Positions 7,482 through 14,551 of a DNA stretch of 16,770 bases are shown here, piece by piece. This stretch comes from Acetobacteraceae bacterium (GTDB lineage Bacteria > Pseudomonadota > Alphaproteobacteria > Acetobacterales > Acetobacteraceae). The translations under genes and the position numbers were made by a program. Numbering within the stretch: position 1 is the stretch's first letter; each line of letters begins with the position of its first letter. A model generated the notes under the pieces. It searched no databases. It saw only the letters and a program-made list of their open reading frames with translations, and was not told the origin of the DNA. The DNA is taken from assembly GCA_019689515.1 (NCBI GenBank), contig JADGHI010000024.1, positions 1 to 16,770 on the forward strand, read 5' to 3'.

Positions 7482-7501
7482 GTCAGAGGCATGCCTCTGA
7501 C
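7482..7501. repeat. Perfect palindrome 2 inside the transposase
   Basis: Arms GTCAGAGGCA and TGCCTCTGAC meet with no loop base, a perfect 20-bp palindrome. It lies after the ACC codon of RGGYGT and just before CVIADG. Related transposases usually have six bases here (Lys-Ala); this copy has 22, again a net gain of 16 and a +1 shift, with a TGA at 7498-7500. Eight of ten arm positions equal palindrome 1, and the two differing positions are changed on both arms so that pairing is kept. Confidence 0.9.
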
Positions 7502-7870
7502 CGTGCGTGATCGCCGACGGCGCGGGGCGGGCCGTCGCCTTCGCACTGGCCCCCGGTCAGGCGCACGAACTGCCCCACGCCGCGCCGCTGCTCGCCCGAC
7601 TGCCCGGCGTGCCGATGTGGGTTGTGGCCGATCGCGGCTATAGCGGCCACGCCTTCCGCGACCACATCTGGAGCCTCGGCGCACGGCCCGCCATTCCGCC
7701 GCAGGTCAACGAAGCCCCCGTCGCCTGCCCGGAGCCGATCTACAACAACCGCAACCGCGTCGAGCGGCTCTGGGCCCGCTTGAAAGAGTGGAGGGCCGTG
7801 GCGACGCGCTACGAGAAAACCGCCGCATCCTTCCTCGGCGTCCTCTGCCTCGCTGCCACCATCGACTGGC

Positions 7871-7888
7871 TCAGGCGCTAACAGACCC
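7871..7888 (-). repeat. IS right inverted repeat
   Basis: TCAGGCGCTAACAGACCC is the exact reverse complement of the left repeat. It contains the transposase TAA stop (7879-7881), and its last base begins CTAG, which supplies the stop codon of the neighbouring Bug gene. Confidence 0.93.
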
Positions 7889-8871
7889 TAGTCGACCACT
7901 GCACCGGATGCTTTCACGATCGGCCCCCAATGGTTGTAATCCCTTTGGACAAGGTCAGTGAACTCCTCGACGGACAGGTTACCTGGAGTAGCGACGAACT
8001 CAGAGAGGCGATCCCGAACCTTCGACGTCGCAAGAACGGCGCGGACCTCCCTGTTCATGCGCTCGACGATCGCCCGCGGCGTGCCGGCCGGCGTCGCCAG
8101 GCCAAACCAGCTGCCGCCAACGATATCGACGCCCTGCTCCTTGAACGTCGGAATCTCCGGGAACTGCTGGCTCCTTTGGGCGCCGGGCGTCCCCAGGGGG
8201 CGGACCATGCCTTGCCGGATATAGGATGCCGCAGAGGGAAGGCTGTCCGACATGAGGGGCACCTCTCCGCTGATGACGGCGGTCATCGCGGGGCCCGCGC
8301 CACGATAGGCCACGTGGTTGAGGCGCGCGCCGGTGGTGTTGGCGAAGTGAACGATGAAGAGATGATTGAGAGATCCCGCCCCCGACGATGCCATGTCCAG
8401 CCCACCGGGCGTGGCCCGTGACAGGCGGATCAGATCGGCAAGATTGCGCCCTTCGAACTGCGGATTGGCCACGAAAACCTGGTGCGTGTAGCAGACCAGG
8501 GCGACATGCGCGAAGTCGCGCATCGGATCGTACTGGATGTTGCGGTAGAGGGCCGGCCCGACGGCCATTACGCTCACGCTGGAGAACACATAAGTATACC
8601 CGTCAGGCTCGGCGCGGGCGACATGGGCCGTGGCGGTGGTTCCTCCTGCTCCGGCTCTGTTCTCGACGATGACGGGCTGGCCCAGGCGGTCCTGCAGACC
8701 CTGCGCGAGCAACCTCGCCACCAGATCCGTGGAGCCGCCGGGTGCAAAGGTCACGACCAGGCGCACAGGCCGGTTGGGCCAGGCGGCAACAGGTGTCGCG
8801 CTGGCCGGCGTCTTGGCAATCAGGGGTGTTGATGCGAGCGAGCCGAGCATCAAGCGACGAGACGTGGACAT
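7888..8871 (-). CDS. Bug-family periplasmic solute-binding receptor 2
   Basis: This is a 327-residue Bug/TctC-type receptor for a tripartite tricarboxylate transporter. The N-terminus SRRLML followed by a short hydrophobic run looks like a twin-arginine-type signal. Landmarks are WPNRPVRLVVTFAPGGSTDL (about residues 31-50), VIVENRAGAGGTTATAHVAR, HVAYRGAGPAM and a C-terminal HWGPIVKASGAVVD. That ending is normal for the family, so the protein is full length. Its TAG stop (7890-7888) lies inside the CTAG at the IS junction, so the insertion fell on the stop codon without changing the product, though it removed any native terminator. The ATG at 8871 has only a distant GAGGA (13 bases), so the start is less certain than in the other two receptors. 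It lies downstream of receptor 3 on the same strand across a 287-bp gap. Confidence 0.92.
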   Translation of the reverse strand: MSTSRRLMLGSLASTPLIAKTPASATPVAAWPNRPVRLVVTFAPGGSTDLVARLLAQGLQDRLGQPVIVENRAGAGGTTATAHVARAEPDGYTYVFSSVSVMAVGPALYRNIQYDPMRDFAHVALVCYTHQVFVANPQFEGRNLADLIRLSRATPGGLDMASSGAGSLNHLFIVHFANTTGARLNHVAYRGAGPAMTAVISGEVPLMSDSLPSAASYIRQGMVRPLGTPGAQRSQQFPEIPTFKEQGVDIVGGSWFGLATPAGTPRAIVERMNREVRAVLATSKVRDRLSEFVATPGNLSVEEFTDLVQRDYNHWGPIVKASGAVVD

Positions 8872-8978
8872 GCGTTGGACTTGATCCTCATAGGTGGGTC
8901 GTCAGGAACAGGGCGACGTCAGCGACGCCATCGAGCCGCAACCGACGGTCGGCGCGAGGTAGTCGAAAGGGGGGAGAA

Positions 8979-9160
8979 ATGTCGAGATGCGCTGCACTCG
9001 ACCGCCTGGGCTACCGGGTCGTGTTCTTCCTCACCAGCCTCGAGCAGGTCTGGCGCGTCGCCACGCGCTACGGTCCGAGGCACCGCCTTGGGCGATCACC
9101 CGGAATTACCTCGTCATGGCCCGGATCGATGGACCGCAGGTCGATTTTCATGCACGATCT
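8979..9160 (+). pseudogene. Small frameshifted coding remnant between two Bug genes
   Basis: An ATG at 8979 preceded by GGGGGGAG opens a frame with gene-like codon usage reading ALDRLGYRVVFFLTSLEQVW and RVATRYG. From about 9075 the gene-like reading moves to another frame: EAPPWAITRNYLVMARIDGP then QVDFHA. The two pieces abut, which suggests one ancestral protein with a frameshift. I do not recognise the family; RVATRY is reminiscent of transposase C-termini but too short to rely on. The rest of the 287-bp gap (8872-8978) shows nothing except a small palindrome, CCGAC-g-GTCGG, at 8942-8952. Confidence 0.35.
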
Positions 9161-10136
9161 ATTCGAGCCGGATGTTGGCGGCCTGGACGACGCGCCGCCA
9201 CTTTGAGATCTCGTTCGCGACGAAGTCGGTGAAGTCGGCCCGTGTCATGCGATTCGGCGTGGACCCGAGGTCCTGGAGCCGCTGCACCATCTCCGGCTCA
9301 TGCAGGATGCGCAGCGTCAGTTCGTTCAGCCTCTGCGCCAACGGTGCGGGCAGGCCACCTGGGCCCGACAGCCCGAACCAGCTCAGAACCACCACGTCCG
9401 GCAGCCCCTGCTCCACAAAGGTGGGCACGTCAGGGAACGCCGGAATGCGCTGGGGAGAGCTGACGGCCAGCGCGCGGATCCTCCCGTCCCTGAGATGCGG
9501 GGCCGAGGAGGCGATGGCGTCGAACATCGTGTCCACGTCGCCGGCGAGCAGTGCGGTCAGCGCGGGCGCCGCGCCGCGATAGGGTACGTGCACGAGGTTC
9601 ACATCGGCGGCGAGGCCGAGCAGCGCGCCATTCAGGTGGTTGAGCGTGCCGTTGCCGGGTGAGGAATAGGTGATGCGGCCCGGCTCCGCCCGTGCGGCGG
9701 CGACGAGGTCGGCAACGCTGCGGTAGCGCGCCTCGGGCCGCACCGCCAGCACGTTCGGCGTGCTGGCGACCAAGGCGATGTGGGTGAAATCGCCCATCGG
9801 ATCGAAGGGCAGGTTGGGATAGAGGGAGGGACCACTGCCGTGGGGGCCGGAGGTGGTCAGCAGGAGGGTCGTTCCGTCGGGCGCCGCCTTCGCCACCAGA
9901 TCCGCGCCGATGACCCCGCCCGCGCCAGGCCGGTTCTCCACGACGAAGGTGCCGCCGGTAGCGCGGGCAAACCGCTCGGCCATCAGGCGCGCCAGGATGT
10001 CCGTCGTGCCGCCGGGCGGGAAGGTGACGATGATGCGCACCGGGCGATTGGGCCAAGCGCCCGTTTGGGCCAATGCTCCGGAGGCCGCCAGCGTCGCGGT
10101 GCCGGCCGAGCCCAGTAGCGCGCGGCGGTGAAGCAT
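9159..10136 (-). CDS. Bug-family periplasmic solute-binding receptor 3
   Basis: This 325-residue Bug/TctC-type receptor starts with a signal region HRRALLGSAG...ALAQ that has a twin arginine and a probable cleavage site near residue 24. Landmarks are WPNRPVRIIVTFPPGGTTDI, FVVENRPGAGGVIGADLV, NGTLNHLNGALLGL, HVPYRGAAPALTALLAGDVD and a C-terminal ISKWRRVVQAANIRLE. GAGAGGAAGAG a few bases upstream supports the ATG at 10136. It diverges from the DUF1445 gene across 160 bp that contains a GTTGACAA palindrome. Since a TctB gene begins at the far end of the divergent cluster, this receptor is a good candidate for the binding component of that transporter (inference). It differs clearly in sequence from receptors 1 and 2, so it is not a recent duplicate. 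Confidence 0.94.
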   Translation of the reverse strand: MLHRRALLGSAGTATLAASGALAQTGAWPNRPVRIIVTFPPGGTTDILARLMAERFARATGGTFVVENRPGAGGVIGADLVAKAAPDGTTLLLTTSGPHGSGPSLYPNLPFDPMGDFTHIALVASTPNVLAVRPEARYRSVADLVAAARAEPGRITYSSPGNGTLNHLNGALLGLAADVNLVHVPYRGAAPALTALLAGDVDTMFDAIASSAPHLRDGRIRALAVSSPQRIPAFPDVPTFVEQGLPDVVVLSWFGLSGPGGLPAPLAQRLNELTLRILHEPEMVQRLQDLGSTPNRMTRADFTDFVANEISKWRRVVQAANIRLE

Positions 10137-10176
10137 GTCGTGCTCTTCCTCTCCGGTAGCGTTCCGTTCGGGCTCG

Positions 10177-10208
10177 GCTAACCACTCCCTCGCATGCGTT
10201 GTCAACGC
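10177..10208 (-). promoter_or_regulatory. Candidate promoter/operator for Bug receptor 3 (divergent region)
   Basis: A palindrome at 10196-10208 has arms GCGTTG and CAACGC around one base. On the minus strand it contains TTGACA (10205-10200), 69 bases before the Bug start, with GTTAGC at 10182-10177 after a 17-base spacer as a poor -10. The GTTGACAA core and its distance to the start match the element before the amidase. The site lies between divergent genes and could serve a regulator acting in both directions. Confidence 0.42.
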
Positions 10209-10296
10209 GATGGCCCTGGACGATGGAACTTCCCCCTTGCTGCATGGCGTGCGGACGCGCGATGTTCGGGCCACACTGCGAGGAGCGGCGGGTACG

Positions 10297-11103
10297 ATGC
10301 TGGCCACTGGACTGGAGCGCGAGGCGTTGACCGATCGGAGCGCAGCCGAGGTGCGCGCCGCGATCCGCGGCAAGCGCTGGCGCGGCACCACGCATGACTT
10401 GGCGCGCGGCTTCATACACGCCAACCTCGCCGTCCTGCCGGCGGGCCTCGCCCTCGATTTCCTGCGGTTCTGCTTGCGCAATCCCAAGCCTTGCCCGCTT
10501 CTGGACGTGACGGACACAGGCGATCCGGAGGCCCGCCAGTGTGCGCCCGGCAGTGACCTGCGCACCGACCTGTCGCGCTACTGCATTTACCGGGATGGCC
10601 GTTTGTCGGGCGAGGCCGAAGACCTGTTGGGTGTCTGGCGCCCGGACCACGTTGGATTTGTCATGGGGTGCAGCCTTTCCTTCGATGCGGCCCTGGAAGC
10701 CGAGGGCATCCCTGCGCGCAGCTTCCGCCGCGGTGCCCGCATCCCGGTGTTCACCTCCAATATCCAATGTGTCCCTGCGGGGCCCTTCCGCGGTCCGCTG
10801 GTCGTCAGCCTCAAGCCCATCCCGAAGCGCTGGGTGGACGCCGTGATCGCGGTGACCGAGCAGTATCCGCTGGCGCATGGTGGTCCCGTGCATGTCGGTG
10901 ATCCGGCCGAGATCGGCGTGGATCCGCGTCGCGCGGAGTGGACCACGGCGTGCGAGATCGGGCCGGACGAGGTGCCGGTCTTCTGGGCGTGTGGGGTCAC
11001 GCCTCAGGCGGTGGCGATGGCCGCCGGGATCCCGGAGATGTTCACCCATGCCGTCGGCCACATGTTCCTGACGGACCTGACGCTCGCTGACATCCGCCGC
11101 TAA
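10297..11103 (+). CDS. DUF1445 putative hydro-lyase / D-glutamate cyclase-like protein
   Basis: This 268-residue protein is of the DUF1445 (YcsI, UPF0317) family. Recognisable family blocks are AAEVRAAIRGKRWRGTTHDL, FIHANLAVLP, FCLRNPKPCPLLDVTDTGDP (residues 58-77), DLRTDLSRYCIYRDG, GFVMGCSLSFDAAL, GPLVVSLKPIP, PVHVGDPAEIG and VPVFWACGVTPQAVAMA (227-243), ending HAVGHMFLTDL. The ATG at 10297 gives the usual family length and has AGGAG eleven bases upstream; the frame is open further upstream without family similarity. Members are annotated as hydro-lyases, and in Bacillus subtilis ycsI sits with 5-oxoprolinase (ycsF/kip) genes. Here it leads a cluster that ends in HyuB/HyuA, whose family includes 5-oxoprolinases, a parallel that suggests a link to glutamate/5-oxoproline chemistry. 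The precise reaction is not established by sequence. Confidence 0.92.
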   Translation: MLATGLEREALTDRSAAEVRAAIRGKRWRGTTHDLARGFIHANLAVLPAGLALDFLRFCLRNPKPCPLLDVTDTGDPEARQCAPGSDLRTDLSRYCIYRDGRLSGEAEDLLGVWRPDHVGFVMGCSLSFDAALEAEGIPARSFRRGARIPVFTSNIQCVPAGPFRGPLVVSLKPIPKRWVDAVIAVTEQYPLAHGGPVHVGDPAEIGVDPRRAEWTTACEIGPDEVPVFWACGVTPQAVAMAAGIPEMFTHAVGHMFLTDLTLADIRR

Positions 11104-11229
11104 TTCGTCGCTCGATACTACCTGCCCACGGCGCCCGTAGCCGGGTGGCACCGCAGTGGGCCTATGCTCCCGGTCAGAGCGTGGTATTCCCGCTCCAAGT
11201 CCTTGTAGGCCACCAGGAACCGGACAGGT

Positions 11230-12849
11230 ATGCCGCAAGCCGCGCCTCACGTTTGCACTGTCGTTGAGCATCTGCTCGCCTCGTTGGCTAAGCGTGGAAC
11301 GCGCAGGATCTTCGGCGTGCCGGGTGGCGGTTCGTCCCTGGACCTGATCGCCGCTGCGCCGCGCTTCGGGCTTGAGTTCGTGCTGTGCCGGCACGAGGGC
11401 AGCGCGGCGATGATGGCTGTTGCCGACGCGGAGCTGACCGGCGCGCCCGGCGCGGTTCTGGCCACCAAGGGGCCGGGGGTAACCAACGCCGCCAATGGGC
11501 TGGCCTGCGCGACGCTGGAGCGTGCGCCGGTCGTCCTCATCTCCGACGGCTTCACCGAGGCGCAGCTCAGCTACATCACGCACCAGGTCTTCGACCAGCG
11601 CGCCGCCACGGCGCCGATCGCCAAGGGCTACACCCAGGCGCGTGGCGCGGAGCCGGCCGTAGAGATCGAGGCCCTGCTCGACCTTGCCTGCACCGCGCCG
11701 CGTGGCGCTGTCCACCTCGACCTGACCGGCGAGGCGGCGCGGCGCCCGGCGGGACCGTTGCCGTCCGCCGCGCCGGAGAACCGCGAGGCGCCGGATCTCG
11801 ACGCTGCGGTTTCCCTGCTGCGCCAGGCTCGCCGGCCCGTTCTGCTCGCCGGGCTGGAGGTGGCAGAGCCTGCCGCCGCCACCGGTGTCCGCCGCTTGGC
11901 CGAGGCGCTCGGTTGCCCAGTCCTCGTCACCTACAAGGCCAAGGGCGTGGTGCCGGACTCCCATCCGCTCTTCGCCGGTATCTTCACGGGCGGAACGCTG
12001 GAGGCCGCCTGCGTTGGCGAGGCGGACCTCATCATCCTCGCGGGCCTGGATCCTGTGGAGCTGATCCTGCAGCCCTGGCGCTATCGTGCGCCTGTCCTCG
12101 ATGTGGCGAGGCGCCCGCATCCGGTCCACTACACGCCCATGGCGGCCGGAGCTTACGGACCACTGCCAGCGGCGCTCGACGCGCTGGTGGCGGCGGCTGT
12201 TCGATCCGGCTGGACGCCGGCTGAGATCGCTCGCCACCGGAACGCCATGCGGCACGCCCTGGCCTGGACCGGCTCCGGTGGGGTTGCGCCGCCGCGCGTC
12301 GTCGAGCTGGCGCAGGCTGCGGCACGCGCGCACGGACGGATCCCACGCATCACCGTTGATGCCGGCGCGCACATGTTCTCGGCCACCGCATTCTGGGAGT
12401 GCGAGGCCCCGCGAGACCTGCTGATCTCCAACGGCCTCGCCTCAATGGGTTTCGCGCTGCCGGCCGCCATCGCCGCGGCTCTGCACGACCCGGCGCGCGG
12501 CGCAATTGCCTTCACCGGCGACGGTGGCCTGATGATGTGCATGGCCGAGCTGGCAACGGCGGCGCAGACGGGCGCGCCCGCGATCACCGTCGTGTTCAAC
12601 GACGGCGCGCTGTCGCTCATCGACATCAAGCAGCAGCAACGGCAGCTCGCGCCGGCGGGTGTGCGCTGGAATCGGCCGGACTTCGCGCGGGTGGCGGAGG
12701 GCTTCGGAGTCCGTGGTTTCCGCGCCTCCGACGAGCCGGAGTACCGCACCGCTCTCCGCGAGGCGCTGGCGCACGACGGTCCGAGCCTGATCGACGTGCG
12801 GGTGGACCCCGCGGGCTATTCCGCGCAGCTTCAGGCGATGCGCGGCTGA
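11230..12849 (+). CDS. Thiamine-diphosphate-dependent enzyme, acetolactate-synthase-like
   Basis: The product (539 residues) has the three-domain layout of acetolactate synthase and related decarboxylases. The N-terminal pyrimidine-binding domain carries the catalytic glutamate E56 in CRHEGSAA, then LATKGPGVTNAANGL (about 77-91). A central domain (about 190-330) follows. The C-terminal pyrophosphate domain has GDGG at 430-433 and N457 in VVFNDGALSLI, the Mg2+/ThDP motif. FAD dependence, usual for true acetolactate synthases, cannot be judged. Such enzymes make or break C-C bonds next to a carbonyl, for example in 2-oxoacids. Being between DUF1445 and hydantoinase genes, it is more likely catabolic than part of branched-chain amino acid synthesis, where a small regulatory subunit would be expected. 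GGACAGG lies just before the ATG. The upstream 126-bp gap shows no clear signal. Confidence 0.9.
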   Translation: MPQAAPHVCTVVEHLLASLAKRGTRRIFGVPGGGSSLDLIAAAPRFGLEFVLCRHEGSAAMMAVADAELTGAPGAVLATKGPGVTNAANGLACATLERAPVVLISDGFTEAQLSYITHQVFDQRAATAPIAKGYTQARGAEPAVEIEALLDLACTAPRGAVHLDLTGEAARRPAGPLPSAAPENREAPDLDAAVSLLRQARRPVLLAGLEVAEPAAATGVRRLAEALGCPVLVTYKAKGVVPDSHPLFAGIFTGGTLEAACVGEADLIILAGLDPVELILQPWRYRAPVLDVARRPHPVHYTPMAAGAYGPLPAALDALVAAAVRSGWTPAEIARHRNAMRHALAWTGSGGVAPPRVVELAQAAARAHGRIPRITVDAGAHMFSATAFWECEAPRDLLISNGLASMGFALPAAIAAALHDPARGAIAFTGDGGLMMCMAELATAAQTGAPAITVVFNDGALSLIDIKQQQRQLAPAGVRWNRPDFARVAEGFGVRGFRASDEPEYRTALREALAHDGPSLIDVRVDPAGYSAQLQAMRG

Positions 12850-12919
12850 ATGGCCCTTGTCCAGTTTCGCCGCATGTTTCAATGGTGCGCCTCGTGAAGT
12901 CGATGGAGTGGTTGGCACG

Positions 12920-14551
12920 ATGTCTGTGACCGGAACGTTCTCCGCGCTGCGCCTTGGCATGGCCTGGCAGCGCATCGCGGGGCTGATGGACGAGACGGCA
13001 CAGACCTTCGTCCGTACCTCCTTCTCCTCCGTCGTGCGCGACAACTGGGACATGGCCATCGGCCTGATGGACAGCCGCGGGCGCCAGTTCGCGCAGTCTT
13101 CCCGCTCCGTGCCTTCCTTCGTCGGCACCATGCCGCGCACGCTCGCCGCCATGCTGCAGCGCTACCCGGTGGAGCGCCTGCGGCCCGGCGACGTCCTGGT
13201 CTCGAACGACGCCTACCACGGCACGGGCCACCTGAACGACATCACCATGGTGAAGCCGCTGTTCCGTGGTGGGCGGGTGGTCGCCTGGATCGGCAGCATC
13301 TTTCATTCGACCGACATCGGCGGCGCCCCTTCGGTCGAGGCGCGGGACTCGTGGGAGGAAGGGCTGACCATCCCGGTCGCCAGGATCCTGCGCGAGGGCG
13401 AGGAGAACGAGGACGTCATCGCCTTCCTCGAGGCCAACCTCCGCCAGCCGGGCGAGACGCTGGGCGACATCCGCGCCCAGTTCGCGGCCTACGAGCAGGC
13501 CGAGAGACGGCTTCAGCGCATCCTCGCCGAGGAGGGGATCGAAGATCTCGACGCGCTGGCGGAGGAGATCTTCGTGCGCTCGGAGCGGAGCATGCGGGAG
13601 GCGATCGCCGCCGCGCCGGACGGCGAGGTCACCGATGAGGTGACCGCCGATGGCTTCGAGCATCCGGTAACCATCCGCCTGCGCCTCACCATACAGGGCG
13701 ACGGGCTGACGCTGGACTTCACGGGTACGGACCCGCAGATCGCGCGGCCGGTCAACTCGCCGCTCAACTTCACCCGCGCGTACTCGAACTACGCGGTGAA
13801 GTGCGCCTTCGACCCGATGACGCCGAACAACGACGGCTCCTTCCGGCCGATCCGCCTGATCGCCCCGGAGGGCTGCATCGTGAACCCGCGACGCCCCGCG
13901 CCGGTCTGGGGCCGGCACCTCACCGGCCACTACCTGCCGATGCTGGTCCTGACGGCGCTCGGCCGGCTCATCCCGGACCGCGTGATCGCCGAATGCGGCT
14001 CTCCGTTGTGGAACGTGTACTTCACCGGCGAGCACGAAGACGGACGCCGGTACGTGCGCATGTTCTTCATGAACGGGGGCCACGGTGCGGGCCCGCGACG
14101 CGACGGTCCCGCCTGTCTCTCCTTCCCCTCCAACGTCGCCACCCAGCCGGTGGAGCAGTTCGAGAACGGCATGCCGATGCTCATCACGGAGAAGGAACTG
14201 ATGCCGGACAGCGGGGGGGCGGGCCGCACCCGCGGCGGCAACGGGCAGCGCCTCACCTTCCGCGTCGTCGGCACCAAGCCGGTCACGACCACCTACCGGC
14301 ACGAGCGCGTGCAGCACCCGCCGCGCGGCATCCTCGGCGGCCGGCCCGGTGCGACGGGGCGCGATCTGGTCAACGGCAAGCCCGTTCCCGCGAAGGCCAG
14401 GATCGTGCTGAAGCCGGGCGACACCCTCACCTTCGAGACGCCCGGAGGCGGCGGCTTCGGCCCGCCAACCGAGCGTGACCGGGATGCGCTGCAGCGTGAC
14501 CTTGCCGAGGGCTACATCACAGAGGCCGGCGCGGAGGCCTACGCCCGATGA
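12920..14551 (+). CDS. hyuB: Hydantoinase B / oxoprolinase family subunit
   Basis: This 543-residue protein is of the HyuB type, the partner of HyuA in ATP-dependent hydantoinases, 5-oxoprolinases, acetone and acetophenone carboxylases. Seen features are FVRTSFSSVVRDNWDMAIGL (30-49), SNDAYHGTGHLNDITMVKPL (95-114, the family metal/active-site region), IGSIFHSTDIGG, LDFTGTDPQIARPVNSPLN, MNGGHGAGPRRDG, and the C-terminal GDTLTFETPGGGGFGPP. The ATG at 12920, with GGAG eleven bases before it, matches the usual N-terminus; the frame is open a little further upstream. Its stop overlaps the hyuA start in ATGA, so the two are translationally coupled. Subunit type is clear; the substrate (hydantoin, 5-oxoproline or a ketone) is not, because no activity-specific motif separates these groups by eye. 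Confidence 0.93.
   Translation: MSVTGTFSALRLGMAWQRIAGLMDETAQTFVRTSFSSVVRDNWDMAIGLMDSRGRQFAQSSRSVPSFVGTMPRTLAAMLQRYPVERLRPGDVLVSNDAYHGTGHLNDITMVKPLFRGGRVVAWIGSIFHSTDIGGAPSVEARDSWEEGLTIPVARILREGEENEDVIAFLEANLRQPGETLGDIRAQFAAYEQAERRLQRILAEEGIEDLDALAEEIFVRSERSMREAIAAAPDGEVTDEVTADGFEHPVTIRLRLTIQGDGLTLDFTGTDPQIARPVNSPLNFTRAYSNYAVKCAFDPMTPNNDGSFRPIRLIAPEGCIVNPRRPAPVWGRHLTGHYLPMLVLTALGRLIPDRVIAECGSPLWNVYFTGEHEDGRRYVRMFFMNGGHGAGPRRDGPACLSFPSNVATQPVEQFENGMPMLITEKELMPDSGGAGRTRGGNGQRLTFRVVGTKPVTTTYRHERVQHPPRGILGGRPGATGRDLVNGKPVPAKARIVLKPGDTLTFETPGGGGFGPPTERDRDALQRDLAEGYITEAGAEAYAR

Larger units (their letters stand above)
7080..7881 (+). pseudogene. IS427-like DDE transposase, interrupted by two palindromic insertions
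   Basis: The GTG at 7080 has GGAGG nine bases upstream. The coding sense moves through four segments: 7080-7262 (to WWMAAQT), about 7285-7416 (RWSRLGVWERLL, FVDGTSIRAHQKAAGATKK), 7416-7481 (GEALGRSRGGYGT), and 7504-7881 (VIADGAGRAVAF to the end). The DDE residues survive: Asp in FVDGTS (7366-7368), Asp in VVADRGY (7630-7632), Glu in NRVERLW (7762-7764). The change at 7410-7416, in a run of five A before G, resembles the -1 frameshift that joins the two ORFs in many IS427-group elements. The other two changes coincide exactly with the palindromes at 7263-7283 and 7482-7501, each of which also brings a TGA. Unless ribosomes skip them, no full transposase is made. The stop codon lies within the right inverted repeat. 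Confidence 0.88.
7013..7888 (+). mobile_element. IS5-family (IS427-like) insertion sequence, 876 bp, probably inactive
   Basis: The element is bounded by perfect 18-bp inverted repeats beginning GGGTCTGTTAG (7013-7030 and 7871-7888). Each end is flanked by TA within CTAG (7010-7013 and 7888-7891), which fits the YTAR target preference and TA or CTAG duplication known for the IS427 group. Its single transposase reading is in several frames (7080-7881). Size, end sequence and the transposase motifs ADRGY and NRNRVERLWARLKEWR agree with this group. The intact ends could still be mobilised in trans by a related active copy. It separates a decayed coding remnant from the 3' end of a Bug receptor gene. 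Confidence 0.93.

Noticed and set aside
7479..7502. Translational bypass across palindrome 2 from ACC (7479) to ACC (7500)
   Set aside because: The hop is 21 bases and stays in the old frame, while the conserved CVIADG motif lies one frame over, so it would not rescue the transposase.
8269..8284. GATGAC...GTCATC inverted repeat near palindrome-like sequence
   Set aside because: It lies inside conserved Bug receptor coding sequence, has a six-base stem only and does not match the transposase palindrome pattern.
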